Below, piece by piece: positions 44,588 to 53,180 of a DNA stretch of 64,000 nucleotides. Position 1 is the stretch's first letter. Every line of letters starts with the position of its first letter. Under the pieces are notes generated by a model, which was given only the letters and a program-made list of their open reading frames with translations, did not search any database and had not been told where the DNA came from. Origin of the DNA: Pseudomonadota bacterium (GTDB lineage: Bacteria > Pseudomonadota > Gammaproteobacteria > Steroidobacterales > Steroidobacteraceae); assembly GCA_021847105.1 (NCBI GenBank), contig JAJZUT010000007.1, positions 62,001-126,000 of the forward strand, read 5' to 3'. Position numbers and translations under genes: made by a program.

Positions 44588-45262
44588 CTACCAGGCGGGC
44601 CGCCCGACGCTGCGCTGCAGATAGTCGCAAGCCGCCTTGAGCCCCACCACTTCGGCATATTTCGCCTGCAAATCGAACAGGTTCGCCTCATGCGGCCCGG
44701 GCAGCCGATCCCCTACTGCTTCGCGGACCACAACCGGCACAAATCCGTACTGACAACAATCAACCGCGGTGGCGCGCACGCAGCCACTGGTGGACACGCC
44801 CGCGATCAGCAGCGTATCGATGCGCAGACTGGTGAGCGTAGAGGCCAGGGGCGTGGCAAAAAATGCGCTCGCGTACTGCTTGGTGATCACACTCTCACCG
44901 GGCTGAGGCTCGAGTCCTGCAACAAAGCGCCCAAAGCGCGGCTCCGGCGCATCCTCGGCAAAGCACGCCAGCGCGCCCACTTTGCGATACAGGATGCCGC
45001 CATTGCGCCCGCCTTTCTCGTAGCTGAGGTTCGTGTGAAACACCGGGATCGCCGCCCCGCGCGCCGCGCGCAGCAGCTCGCGCGCGCCCTGATGCGCGGC
45101 ACGGATGCCCTCACCACCAAAGAGCGGACCGTCCTCGAGCAGATACGCGTTCACGAAATCGATGATGATCAGCGCCGGACGGTCACCGAGCTCGAGGTGG
45201 CGCAGAAAGCCGCTGCGCGCATAGTTCTCCTGCGCCACGGTGTTGTTCGGATGATCGCTCAT
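44588..45262 (-). CDS. Isochorismatase-fold amidohydrolase (N-carbamoylsarcosine amidase-like)
   Basis: A 224-residue cysteine hydrolase from ATG 45262 (GGAG 7 bases upstream; GTG/ATG 45286 possible). The Asp-Lys-Cys triad is clear: Asp35 in IIIDFVNAYL, Lys128 in VITKQYASAF and Cys161 in GVSTSGCVRATAVD, which also has the cis-peptide before the nucleophile. The N-terminal form and LSYEKGGRNGG resemble N-carbamoylsarcosine or maleamate amidohydrolases. N-carbamoylsarcosine is the product of ATP-dependent N-methylhydantoinase, and a hydantoinase pair lies 6 kb away in the same probable regulon, so an amide or ureide catabolic step is likely. A GntR-type half-conserved site lies upstream. Confidence 0.88.
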   Translation of the reverse strand: MSDHPNNTVAQENYARSGFLRHLELGDRPALIIIDFVNAYLLEDGPLFGGEGIRAAHQGARELLRAARGAAIPVFHTNLSYEKGGRNGGILYRKVGALACFAEDAPEPRFGRFVAGLEPQPGESVITKQYASAFFATPLASTLTSLRIDTLLIAGVSTSGCVRATAVDCCQYGFVPVVVREAVGDRLPGPHEANLFDLQAKYAEVVGLKAACDYLQRSVGRPAW

Positions 45263-45582
45263 AGGAATCTCCACGGGCTGAGTCATTCGCGGCGCACAGA
45301 CACCCGGCAGCAGCGTCGCCGCCTCTGCCCCTCGGCGTCAGCTCGGTCCAGCGCCTCATGCGAGCTCGAGTGAACCCCTGCCCCGCGCCGCTTCACTGAC
45401 GAGGATAGGGCCCGCCTCCACCGCTGCCAATCTCGTGAGCGCTCGTACGGCCCTTAGACCGAACCGACCGCGCGGCCGGGCGCATCCGCCAGCCGAGCGC
45501 AGAGCGCCGCGGCACGCCGCTCCCCCCAGTTCGATCCCCGGCCTTGATCGGCACGGTACGACAACGGGAATCGGCCGGCAGA

Positions 45583-45592
45583 ATGTATACGA
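45583..45592. promoter_or_regulatory. Partial GntR-type operator (ATGTATACGA)
   Basis: Matches the TTGTATACAA palindrome at 8 of 10 positions, with the GTATAC core intact. It lies about 320 bases upstream of the amidohydrolase start and 270 before the receptor. Weak on its own; supported by the perfect copy 150 bases away. Confidence 0.4.
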
Positions 45593-45740
45593 TTTCGAAT
45601 ATCACTTCTCGGTCACGGCGTGGCCACGGGGGATTCTGTTGCAGCAATGCCACGCAATATTCTGTTTTTCCGCATTATTTTTGAGCGTCCTCGATCGAAC
45701 CACCTCATCCGGCTCATTGAACCCTGGCGCAGCTCGAATA

Positions 45741-45752
45741 ATTGTATACAAT
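45741..45752. promoter_or_regulatory. Probable GntR operator upstream of the TonB receptor
   Basis: ATTGTATACAAT, a perfect 12-base palindrome 114 bases before the receptor start. The same 10-base core occurs twice more at the CaiB/lyase divergent promoter. Palindromes of this size with a central GTATAC are typical targets of FadR/FCD-subfamily GntR regulators, one of which is encoded at 55040. Confidence 0.72.
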
Positions 45753-45865
45753 CTACCGTCAGTCTCTCGGGTCTCCATGTCCGAGGGAACCACGATCAGA
45801 AAGACGGGCCGGCGGTGGGCAGAGGCGTCGCATCGCCGGTCACGAATCATTGAGTGCTGGGGGTC

Positions 45866-48565
45866 ATGAGCATGCATAGAAAATTGCCGCCGGCGTTATC
45901 CGCTGGCACCGCGATCGCCCTGTTCGTCGCCACCGTCTGCGGTAGCGCCGCGGCACGCGCACAAGACGCATCGACACAAGCCGCCGCAAAGCGCGGCAGT
46001 GAGAATCTCGCCGAAGTCATCGTGACGGCCCAGCAGCGCAGGCAGAAGCTCATCGACGTGCCCGCCGCGCTCACCGTGTTCACCTCGCACGACCTCCGTG
46101 CCGATGGCATCGAGCGGCCGACGAACTTCATCGCGCTCACCCCTGGGGTTTCCGCGATCCAGACCTCCGAGATCGGCGATCTGGAGCTGAGCATCCGCGG
46201 CATCAATACCGGCCGTGATACCGAGCCGAACTATGCGCTGGTGATCAACGGCGTGCTGCAGGTCAATCCGTTCGACTTGAACCAGGAGCTGGCCAATCTG
46301 ACACAGATCGAGATCCTGAAAGGACCGCAGGGCGCGATCTACGGCCTCAATGGCGTCGCCGGCGCCATCATCATCAAGACCAAAAAGCCCGGCCGCCGTT
46401 TCGATGCCGACGCAACGCTCGGCTACGGCAACCACAACACCCAGGTCGCGCACTTCTGGGTATCAGGCCCGCTCACACAGCATATTTCCGCGGGCCTCAG
46501 CGGCTTTTACCGCAAGTCCAACGGCTTTTTCTACAACAGCTACCTGCACTGCAGCGATTGCGCGGATTATTACGACGAGAAGGGCGTCGCGCCCCGGGTC
46601 ATCATCCGCTTCAGTCACCGCGCGATGCTCGATATCATGGCCAAGTACTCGCACATCCGTGCCGGGGCGCTCAACTACAATGCCGCCTTCGCGCTGCCTG
46701 CATTTGCGGCCGCCTTCAACAGCCCGAATTTCTTCCAGAACGTCAACGACCACCAGTTCCAGTACATCAACAACGTCGTGCCGCGCAATATACAGGTGAA
46801 CAAGCAGTTCTCCGTGCGCGGCAAATGGCGGCTCAACGTCGGCACGCTGACCGCCTTTTACTCTTATGCCGATCAGAGCGAGTACTTCCTCACCGACGGC
46901 ACGAGCGCAGCGTTCAATCTCTACGCCAATGTACCGACCAGCGTCGGACCGGATGTCTGCTCGGTGTCCCTCGCCGCAGAGCCAGGCGCCCCCCTGCCCT
47001 CGCCCGCGTTCTACGCCAATCAGTTCGGGCCGGGAAATCCGGGGTTCAATCTGCTGCCGCCGTACAGCCCGACGACCTGCGACGGCTACCAGTATCAGCA
47101 GCGCGATGAAATCGACAACTCGGTCGAAGTGCGCCTGACCTCCCCCGGCGCTGCGCGCCTGCAGTGGCAGGGCGGGCTCTACTACGCGAACATCCGCCGT
47201 CACGTCGATGTTTCGCAGGGCTCGGACAATGGCAACGGATTCCTCGCCCAAGCCTTCGTACCGACGGGCGGCCCCAATCCCACCGACGTCGAGTACAACG
47301 ACCGCTTTCGCAACAAGGTCTGGGCGATCTTCGGCAACGCCTCCTACCCGGTGCTGCCGAACCTCGAGGCCAGCTTGGCGCTGCGCTACGACCGCGAACA
47401 GCAGGAAGTCTCCAATCGCGTGGGCACGGGCGCGCAGGCATTCGCGCAGACGCCCTGTTACGCCCAGGGGACCAGCTGCACCGTCGCGACCGCCCAACAG
47501 CCCTACATCAACCCCGCGTACACCATTGACCCGGCGCTCGCCGCTACGGGCATCCCGAACCGCTCCAAGACCTTCAGTCAGCTCGAGCCGAAGTTCACCC
47601 TGAACTGGAAGATCCGTCCGGAGCTGTCCGTATACGGCTCCTACGGCATCGGCTTTCGCAGCGGCGGATTCAATTCCACCGGCGACGCCGCCACCGTGCT
47701 CAACGGCTTCGGCGCGCTGCGCTACGTGCAGAACGGCCAACCCGTCGCAGCCATACCCTCATTGCCGGTCGCCTCGATCGGCACCTGCGCCAACGGCCAG
47801 AACAATGCCGTCGTCTACAACGCCCAGGGGGTGGGAACGCCCACCTGTGGCGCAACGCCGACCTATCCGAACGGGGTCAGCGATACGTTCAAGAAGGAAG
47901 TGTCCAAGGCCGGGGAGATCGGCTTCAAGGCCGAGTTGTTCCAGCATCGCCTGTACGTGAGCGGCGATGCGTACCTGACCAAGGTGGACAACATGCAGAT
48001 CTTCAATTTCTTCGCCGGACCGTTCGGCCTGCTGCGCGTGGTCTCGAACATCGATCGCTCCACGCTCAAGGGCGTCGAGGGCGCTGTGCGCTGGCAGGCC
48101 ACCCGGTACCTCTCGCTGTTCGGCGGCATCGGCACGGTCGACAGCCGCATCGATCAGTATTCGGGCCGGCCGTACACCGTCGGCAACTCGATCCCGTATG
48201 CACCGAAGTACACCGCCGATGCGGGCGGTGACTTCAAGATGCCGGTCAGCAACGGCTGGGCATTTCTCGCCCACGCCGACATGTCGGCACTTGGCAAGAC
48301 CTGGTTCGGCCCGGTGCAGAACAACCAGGTGCAGACGCTGTTTGGCGTTCCGGGCGATTTCTCCAAGACCTATCGCGATCCGTATCAGCTGTTCAACGCC
48401 CGCATCGGCATGCAGTCCGAACATTGGACCGTCACCCTCTGGGGACGCAACCTCGGGGACAAGCGTTACCTCGCCGAAGTCATCCCAGCCCCGGAGTTCG
48501 GCGGCTCGTTCATCTTCGACGGGAACGGTCGCTCCTACGGCGTGCAGGTCAGCTATCGCGACTGA
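45866..48565 (+). CDS. TonB-dependent outer membrane receptor
   Basis: A receptor of about 900 residues. Start ATG 45866 or 45872 follows a GGGGG ribosome site. It has a signal peptide (ALSAGTAIALFVATVCGSAAARA), a TonB box ENLAEVIVTAQ, a plug domain (DVPAALTVFTSHDLRADG to VAGAIIIKTKKPG) and a 22-strand barrel ending in YGVQVSYRD. It belongs to the large FecA/SusC-unrelated 'iron complex or aromatic' receptor class common in sphingomonads and Steroidobacter-like bacteria. With a catabolic operon and a shared operator, it likely imports the substrate of that pathway rather than iron. No energising TonB/ExbBD genes are nearby. Confidence 0.94.
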   Translation: MSMHRKLPPALSAGTAIALFVATVCGSAAARAQDASTQAAAKRGSENLAEVIVTAQQRRQKLIDVPAALTVFTSHDLRADGIERPTNFIALTPGVSAIQTSEIGDLELSIRGINTGRDTEPNYALVINGVLQVNPFDLNQELANLTQIEILKGPQGAIYGLNGVAGAIIIKTKKPGRRFDADATLGYGNHNTQVAHFWVSGPLTQHISAGLSGFYRKSNGFFYNSYLHCSDCADYYDEKGVAPRVIIRFSHRAMLDIMAKYSHIRAGALNYNAAFALPAFAAAFNSPNFFQNVNDHQFQYINNVVPRNIQVNKQFSVRGKWRLNVGTLTAFYSYADQSEYFLTDGTSAAFNLYANVPTSVGPDVCSVSLAAEPGAPLPSPAFYANQFGPGNPGFNLLPPYSPTTCDGYQYQQRDEIDNSVEVRLTSPGAARLQWQGGLYYANIRRHVDVSQGSDNGNGFLAQAFVPTGGPNPTDVEYNDRFRNKVWAIFGNASYPVLPNLEASLALRYDREQQEVSNRVGTGAQAFAQTPCYAQGTSCTVATAQQPYINPAYTIDPALAATGIPNRSKTFSQLEPKFTLNWKIRPELSVYGSYGIGFRSGGFNSTGDAATVLNGFGALRYVQNGQPVAAIPSLPVASIGTCANGQNNAVVYNAQGVGTPTCGATPTYPNGVSDTFKKEVSKAGEIGFKAELFQHRLYVSGDAYLTKVDNMQIFNFFAGPFGLLRVVSNIDRSTLKGVEGAVRWQATRYLSLFGGIGTVDSRIDQYSGRPYTVGNSIPYAPKYTADAGGDFKMPVSNGWAFLAHADMSALGKTWFGPVQNNQVQTLFGVPGDFSKTYRDPYQLFNARIGMQSEHWTVTLWGRNLGDKRYLAEVIPAPEFGGSFIFDGNGRSYGVQVSYRD

Positions 48566-48589
48566 GGGGACTGAACGGGGCTCATCAAC

Positions 48590-48627
48590 CATCCGGTGCG
48601 CGGTTGCAATCGACCGCGCACCGGATG
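48590..48627. terminator. Perfect 15-bp hairpin between convergent genes
   Basis: CATCCGGTGCGCGGT at 48590-48604 and its exact complement at 48613-48627, loop TGCAATCG. It sits between the TonB receptor and the CaiB gene, which converge on it, so it is probably a bidirectional terminator although no T-run follows. Confidence 0.72.
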
Positions 48628-48676
48628 AGGCTCGCGGCACAGCAGCGCGCCGACGGGCGCGAGCCGAGCCGAGGAC

Positions 48677-49888
48677 TCAGATCACCCCCTGCGCGGCGAG
48701 CGCGGCGATGCGCTCGGGCGGGAACTGCATCAGGCCCGCGTAGATTTCCTGGTTGTGCTGCCCGAGCTCCGGCGCGCTTGCGCGAATGCCTCCCGGTGTC
48801 AGCGACAGTTTCGGCGCGACGTTCTGCATCTTCAGCTCGCCAAACACCGGGTGCTTGACCGAGACGATGGCTGCTCGCGCCGCGAACTGCGGGTCTTTCA
48901 GCATATCGGGCGCGCGATAGATCAGACCGGCCGGCACCCCATGGCGATCCATCAGATCGAGGACCTCCTCGGTCGAGAGCGCAGCGCTCCAACGGGCGAT
49001 GCGTTCGTCGAGCTCACGCTGATGGGCACCGCGCGCCTGGTGGTTGGCGTACTCCTCGCGCTGCGCGAGCTCGGCCTGCCCCATCGCCTCGCACAGCCGC
49101 TTGAACACCGTATCCTGGTTCGCCGCGATCAGCACCCAGCCTTCCTTCGTCGGGTACACATTCGAGGGCGCAACGTTCGGCAGAATCGCCCCGGTACGTT
49201 CGCGAATGTAGCCAGTCTTGTCGTATTCGGTGATCAGCGATTCCATCATGGCGAGCACCGCTTCGTAGATCGCCGAGTCAACCACCTGACCCTTGCCGGT
49301 GCGCTCGCGGTAATGCAGCGCGGAGAGCGCCCCGAGACAGGCGAACGTCGCGGCGAGCGAATCGCCGATGCTGATGCCCACGCGCGAGGGCGGCGTCGAG
49401 GGATCGCCGACGACGTAGCGCAATCCGCCCATCGCCTCACCGACCGCACCGAAGCCGGCGCGGTGCGCGTACGGGCCGCTCTGGCCATAGCCCGAGACCC
49501 GAATCATGATCAGACGCGGATTGAGGCTGGCGAGCGTCGCGTAATCGAGGCCCCATTTCTCCAGGGTCCCGGGCCGGAAGTTCTCGAGCAGAAAATCCGC
49601 CTTGGTGACCAGTTCCCGCAGCACATCCTGACCAGCGCTCTGGCGAAGATCGAGCGTGATCGACTTCTTGTTGCGCGCCACCACGGGCCACCACAGCGAG
49701 GGCTCCCCGTGCTTCTGCCGGCCCCAGACCCGCATCGGGTCACCCTGATTCGGCGGCTCGATCTTGATGACCTCCGCCCCCATGTCCCCGAGCAGCTGAC
49801 CGCAAAAGGGGCCGGCGAGGAGCGTGCCGAGCTCGAGCACCCGAAGGTCCGACAGAGCGCCGTGCTGGAATTCGATCGGCTGCGGCAT
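48677..49888 (-). CDS. CaiB/BaiF-family CoA transferase (class III)
   Basis: A 403-residue cytosolic enzyme from ATG 49888 (AGGAG 8 bases upstream). Family motifs: LRVLELGTLLAGPFCGQLLGDMGAEVIKIEPP, NKKSITLDLRQ, ADFLLENFRPGTLEKWGLDY, and SRVGISIGDSLAATFA, which carries the aspartate that forms the acyl-anhydride intermediate. It transfers CoA between carboxylic acids, for example from succinyl- or another acyl-CoA to a catabolic acid. It is divergent from the lyase-hydantoinase operon, with two TTGTATACAA sites between them, so the two sides are probably derepressed together. Confidence 0.93.
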   Translation of the reverse strand: MPQPIEFQHGALSDLRVLELGTLLAGPFCGQLLGDMGAEVIKIEPPNQGDPMRVWGRQKHGEPSLWWPVVARNKKSITLDLRQSAGQDVLRELVTKADFLLENFRPGTLEKWGLDYATLASLNPRLIMIRVSGYGQSGPYAHRAGFGAVGEAMGGLRYVVGDPSTPPSRVGISIGDSLAATFACLGALSALHYRERTGKGQVVDSAIYEAVLAMMESLITEYDKTGYIRERTGAILPNVAPSNVYPTKEGWVLIAANQDTVFKRLCEAMGQAELAQREEYANHQARGAHQRELDERIARWSAALSTEEVLDLMDRHGVPAGLIYRAPDMLKDPQFAARAAIVSVKHPVFGELKMQNVAPKLSLTPGGIRASAPELGQHNQEIYAGLMQFPPERIAALAAQGVI

Positions 49889-49921
49889 GACTTCGCTCCT
49901 CGGCACGTATCTCAGTTCATT

Positions 49922-49931
49922 TTGTATACAA
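49922..49931. promoter_or_regulatory. Probable GntR operator upstream of the CaiB gene
   Basis: TTGTATACAA, a perfect palindrome 34 bases upstream of the CoA-transferase ATG, where it would block its promoter or start region. One of three perfect copies in this island. Confidence 0.75.
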
Positions 49932-50052
49932 CTAGGGGCGCTCTGCGCCTACCCCAATCCGGCGCCTTGGCTCGAAATCACCATCATCTCACTACCTTAA
50001 GCAGCCTGACGCGCGGTGACGGACCGAAGGCGGGATCGACTCGACTTGCAAA

Positions 50053-50062
50053 TTGTATACAA
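50053..50062. promoter_or_regulatory. Probable GntR operator upstream of the lyase/hydantoinase operon
   Basis: TTGTATACAA, a perfect palindrome 59 bases before the lyase ATG, facing the divergent CaiB promoter. The two sites in this region are 131 bases apart centre to centre. Confidence 0.75.
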
Positions 50063-50120
50063 CATGAGGCTAAATGGGAATCATCATCCAGGCGGGGTCG
50101 AGCGGTGAGCGGCGGCAACG

Positions 50121-51038
50121 ATGAACATCGAACTGGTTGAGGTCGGGCCGCGCGACGGCCTGCAGAGCGAGCGTGTAATCCTGCCGACCGCAGCGAAGAT
50201 CGCGCTGATCGAACAGCTCATCGCCGCCGGCCTGCGCCGCATCGAGGTCACGAGTTTCGTCAACCCCAAGCGCGTGCCGCAGATGGCCGACGCGGAGGCA
50301 GTGCTGGCGGGCCTGCCGCGTCGCACCGGCGTTTCCTACATCGGGCTGGTGCTGAACCACAAAGGCCTCGAACGCGCCCGGGACGCCGGCTGCGATGCCA
50401 TCGGCATGGCCATCGTCGCCAGCGAAACCTTCAACCGCCGCAATCAGGGCGTCGGCACCGAGGAGTCGATCGCCGCGTGGCAGCAGATCGCGCCGGCGGC
50501 GCGCGCCGCCGGCATTGCGCCGAACGTGACCATTTCTGCCGCGTTCGGCTGTCCCTACGAGGGGGACGTCGATCCGCGCCGCGTGCTCGAAATCGCACTG
50601 CGCTGCGCCGAGAGCAACCCGGTGGAGATCTGCCTCGCCGACACCATCGGGGTCGCCGTGCCGACGCAGGTTGAGGACCTGTTTGCCAGCCTGCACGAGC
50701 GCTTGCCCACGATGCCGCTGCGCGCCCACTTCCACAACACCCGCAACACCGCATTGGCGAACGTGTATGCCGCGATCCGCAGCGGCGCGCGCGCGATCGA
50801 TGCCAGCGTCGGCGGCATCGGGGGCTGCCCGTTCGCACCGGCTGCCACGGGCAACGTACCGACCGAAGACGTCCTATACATGTTGAATCGCATGGGGATC
50901 GAAACCGGCGTGTCGATCGAGCGGCTGCTCGCAACTGCGCAGTGGGTCGAACAGCAACTCGGCAAACCGGTACCGGGCATGCTGATCAAGGCCGGAAATT
51001 TCCCGCCGCCACGCACGGCGGCACAAGAGTCAGCTTAG
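50121..51038 (+). CDS. Hydroxymethylglutaryl-CoA lyase-like aldol lyase
   Basis: A 305-residue (beta/alpha)8 enzyme of the HMGL/citramalate family. It has VEVGPRDGLQSE (catalytic Arg and metal-binding Asp), EVTSFVNPKRVPQMADAE, AHFHNTRNTALAN (metal-binding His pair) and GGIGGCPFAPAATGNVPTEDVLYML with the essential Cys loop. HMG-CoA lyase splits a 3-hydroxy-3-methylglutaryl-CoA into acetyl-CoA and acetoacetate. Here, next to a CoA transferase and no leucine-degradation genes, it probably cleaves a pathway-specific 3-hydroxyacyl-CoA. It leads the operon with the hydantoinase pair. Confidence 0.92.
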   Translation: MNIELVEVGPRDGLQSERVILPTAAKIALIEQLIAAGLRRIEVTSFVNPKRVPQMADAEAVLAGLPRRTGVSYIGLVLNHKGLERARDAGCDAIGMAIVASETFNRRNQGVGTEESIAAWQQIAPAARAAGIAPNVTISAAFGCPYEGDVDPRRVLEIALRCAESNPVEICLADTIGVAVPTQVEDLFASLHERLPTMPLRAHFHNTRNTALANVYAAIRSGARAIDASVGGIGGCPFAPAATGNVPTEDVLYMLNRMGIETGVSIERLLATAQWVEQQLGKPVPGMLIKAGNFPPPRTAAQESA

Positions 51039-51054
51039 GCGTAAGGGGACGCTG

Positions 51055-53169
51055 ATGTCATATCGCTTGGGAGTCGATGTCGGGGGCACATTCACCGACC
51101 TGTTCCTGGTCAATGAGCGCACCGGGGAGGTGTTCACCGCCAAGGTGCCGAGCACGCCCGCCGACCAGTCCATCGGTGTGTTGCACGGCATCGCTCGGGT
51201 GTGCGAACGAGCCGCCATCCGCCCCGAGCAGATCGATCACGTGATGCACGGCACCACGGTAGCGACCAACACCGTGCTCACCGGCACGGGCGCGCTCTGC
51301 GGCCTGGTGACCACACGCGGCTACCGCCAGGTGCTGCAGATCGCCCGCTCCTTCGTGCCCGGCGGACTCGGCGGCTGGGTGATCTACAACAAGTCGCTGC
51401 CGATGGCCCCACTGCGCTGCACCATCGAGGCACACGAGCGCGTTGCGGCAGACGGCCAGGTCATCGAGGCCCTCGAGGAGGGGCGCCTGCGCGACGATCT
51501 CGCCGCGCTCGGGCGCATGGGCATCGAGGCGCTCACGGTGTCCCTGATCAACTCGTTCGCCAACGCGGCGCACGAACTGCGGGTGCGCGAGATCGCCCAC
51601 GAGGTGCTGCCCGGGGTGCCGGTCTCGCTCTCCTGCGAGGTCGTTCCCGAGATGCAGGAGTACGAGCGCACTGTGACCACGGTGGCGAACTCCTACGTGC
51701 GACCGCGCGTCGCCCGGTACGTCGCGAATCTGAAACACAAAATCGAAGAACTCGCGCACGACGTCAAACTGCACATCCTGCGCTCCGACGGCGGTCTGGC
51801 GGGCACCACCTCCGCCGAGGAATACCCCGTCAACCTGCTGATGTCCGGTCCGGCGGGCGGCGTCACCGGGGCTCTCTGGGTGGCCGTGCAGGCCGGCTTC
51901 CCGAACCTCCTCACCGTCGATGTCGGCGGCACATCGACCGATGTCGCGCTGATTCAGAACGGGACTCCGCGGCTGCGGCGCGAGACCACGGTAGGCGATG
52001 TCACGGTGAGAGCCTCCTCGGTCGACATCCGCACCGTGGGGGCCGGCGGCGGCTCGATTGCACACGTGCCGCAGCTCACCAAGGCCCTGCGCGTCGGTCC
52101 GCAGTCCGCCGGTGCCGACCCCGGCCCAGCCGCCTACGGCCGCGGCGGCACCGAGCCCACCGTCACCGACGCCAACGTCGTGCTCGGCTATCTGCCGGAG
52201 ATGCAGCGGCTCGGCGGGGACATGCAGCTCGACCGGGCGCTCGCCGCGGCCGCCGTGCAAAAGGTCGCCGATGCGCTGCATCTGTCGCTGCCCGATGCGG
52301 CGCTCGGCATCTATCAGATCGTCAATGAGAACATGGTGGGCGCGCTGCGCCTGGTGTCCGTCGAGCAGGGCTACGATCCGCGCGAGTACGCACTCATTGC
52401 CTTTGGCGGTGCCGGACCGCTGCATGCCAATGCCCTCGCCCGGCTGCTCGGCTCCTGGCCGGCCATCATCCCACCCGGCCCCGGGGTGCTGTGCGCGCTC
52501 GGGGACGCCACCACCGCCGTGCGCGATGAGCGTGCGCGCACCTTCGTGCGGCGCTTCTCCCAGACCCGCGCCACACAGGTGCGCTCGATCCTGCGCGAAC
52601 TCGCCCGTCAGGCGACCCAGTCGCTGGTGCGGGACGGGGTCCGAAGAGGTGACATCACGACCGGCTACCAGGTCGATCTGCGCTACCACGGGCAGGGACT
52701 GCGGCTCACCGTCGACCTCTCACTGCAGGAGTTGGAACAGGACGGACTCGCAGCCATTGCGGCGAAGTTCGATGCAGAGCACAAACGGCTGTTCACCTTC
52801 GCGCTCGATCTGGAGCACGAGATCGTCACGCTGCGCGCTGCGGTACAGGGGCGGGGCATCCGCCTGCAGCGCGCCCCGCTCAAAGCCGGGCGCGCCGAGT
52901 GCAAGGCGGCGATCGTCGGGCGCCAGAGCTGCTACATGGACGGTCGCAAGTACCTCGCGCCGGTGTATGAGCGCGCCCGGCTCAGAGCCGGAAATGTGAT
53001 CAAGGGTCCGGCCATCGTGATGGAAATGGACTCGACGAGCGTGATTCTGCCCGCGCACCACGGCACCGTGGACCGCTTCGGGAACATCCTGATCTACCCG
53101 GATTCGCATCCGGCCCGCCGGCCGAACCGATCCCGCCGCGCCGCCGCGCGTGCGCCGAAGAAACTTTGA
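51055..53169 (+). CDS. Hydantoinase/oxoprolinase A-type subunit (ATP-dependent)
   Basis: The 704-residue protein (ATG 51055, AGGGG upstream) has the actin-like ATPase fold of HyuA: DVGGTFTDLFLV (residues 8-19), HGTTVATNTVLTG, SGPAGGVTGALW, TVDVGGTSTDVALI and FGGAGPLHANALARLLG. With the B subunit encoded 11 bases downstream it would form an ATP-driven ring-opening amidase (N-methylhydantoinase or 5-oxoprolinase) or, in related systems, a ketone carboxylase. It starts 16 bases after the lyase. The C-terminal tail is basic (RRPNRSRRAAARAPKK), which is unusual. Confidence 0.93.
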   Translation: MSYRLGVDVGGTFTDLFLVNERTGEVFTAKVPSTPADQSIGVLHGIARVCERAAIRPEQIDHVMHGTTVATNTVLTGTGALCGLVTTRGYRQVLQIARSFVPGGLGGWVIYNKSLPMAPLRCTIEAHERVAADGQVIEALEEGRLRDDLAALGRMGIEALTVSLINSFANAAHELRVREIAHEVLPGVPVSLSCEVVPEMQEYERTVTTVANSYVRPRVARYVANLKHKIEELAHDVKLHILRSDGGLAGTTSAEEYPVNLLMSGPAGGVTGALWVAVQAGFPNLLTVDVGGTSTDVALIQNGTPRLRRETTVGDVTVRASSVDIRTVGAGGGSIAHVPQLTKALRVGPQSAGADPGPAAYGRGGTEPTVTDANVVLGYLPEMQRLGGDMQLDRALAAAAVQKVADALHLSLPDAALGIYQIVNENMVGALRLVSVEQGYDPREYALIAFGGAGPLHANALARLLGSWPAIIPPGPGVLCALGDATTAVRDERARTFVRRFSQTRATQVRSILRELARQATQSLVRDGVRRGDITTGYQVDLRYHGQGLRLTVDLSLQELEQDGLAAIAAKFDAEHKRLFTFALDLEHEIVTLRAAVQGRGIRLQRAPLKAGRAECKAAIVGRQSCYMDGRKYLAPVYERARLRAGNVIKGPAIVMEMDSTSVILPAHHGTVDRFGNILIYPDSHPARRPNRSRRAAARAPKKL

Positions 53170-53180
53170 GGAGCCCCGCG

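Larger units (their letters stand above)
45263..45865. other. Divergent regulatory region between amidohydrolase and TonB receptor
   Basis: About 600 bases without a gene. The right half (45580-45780) is distinctly AT-richer than the surroundings and holds two copies, one perfect and one partial, of the TTGTATACAA palindrome. No protein-coding character is seen. Confidence 0.6.
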
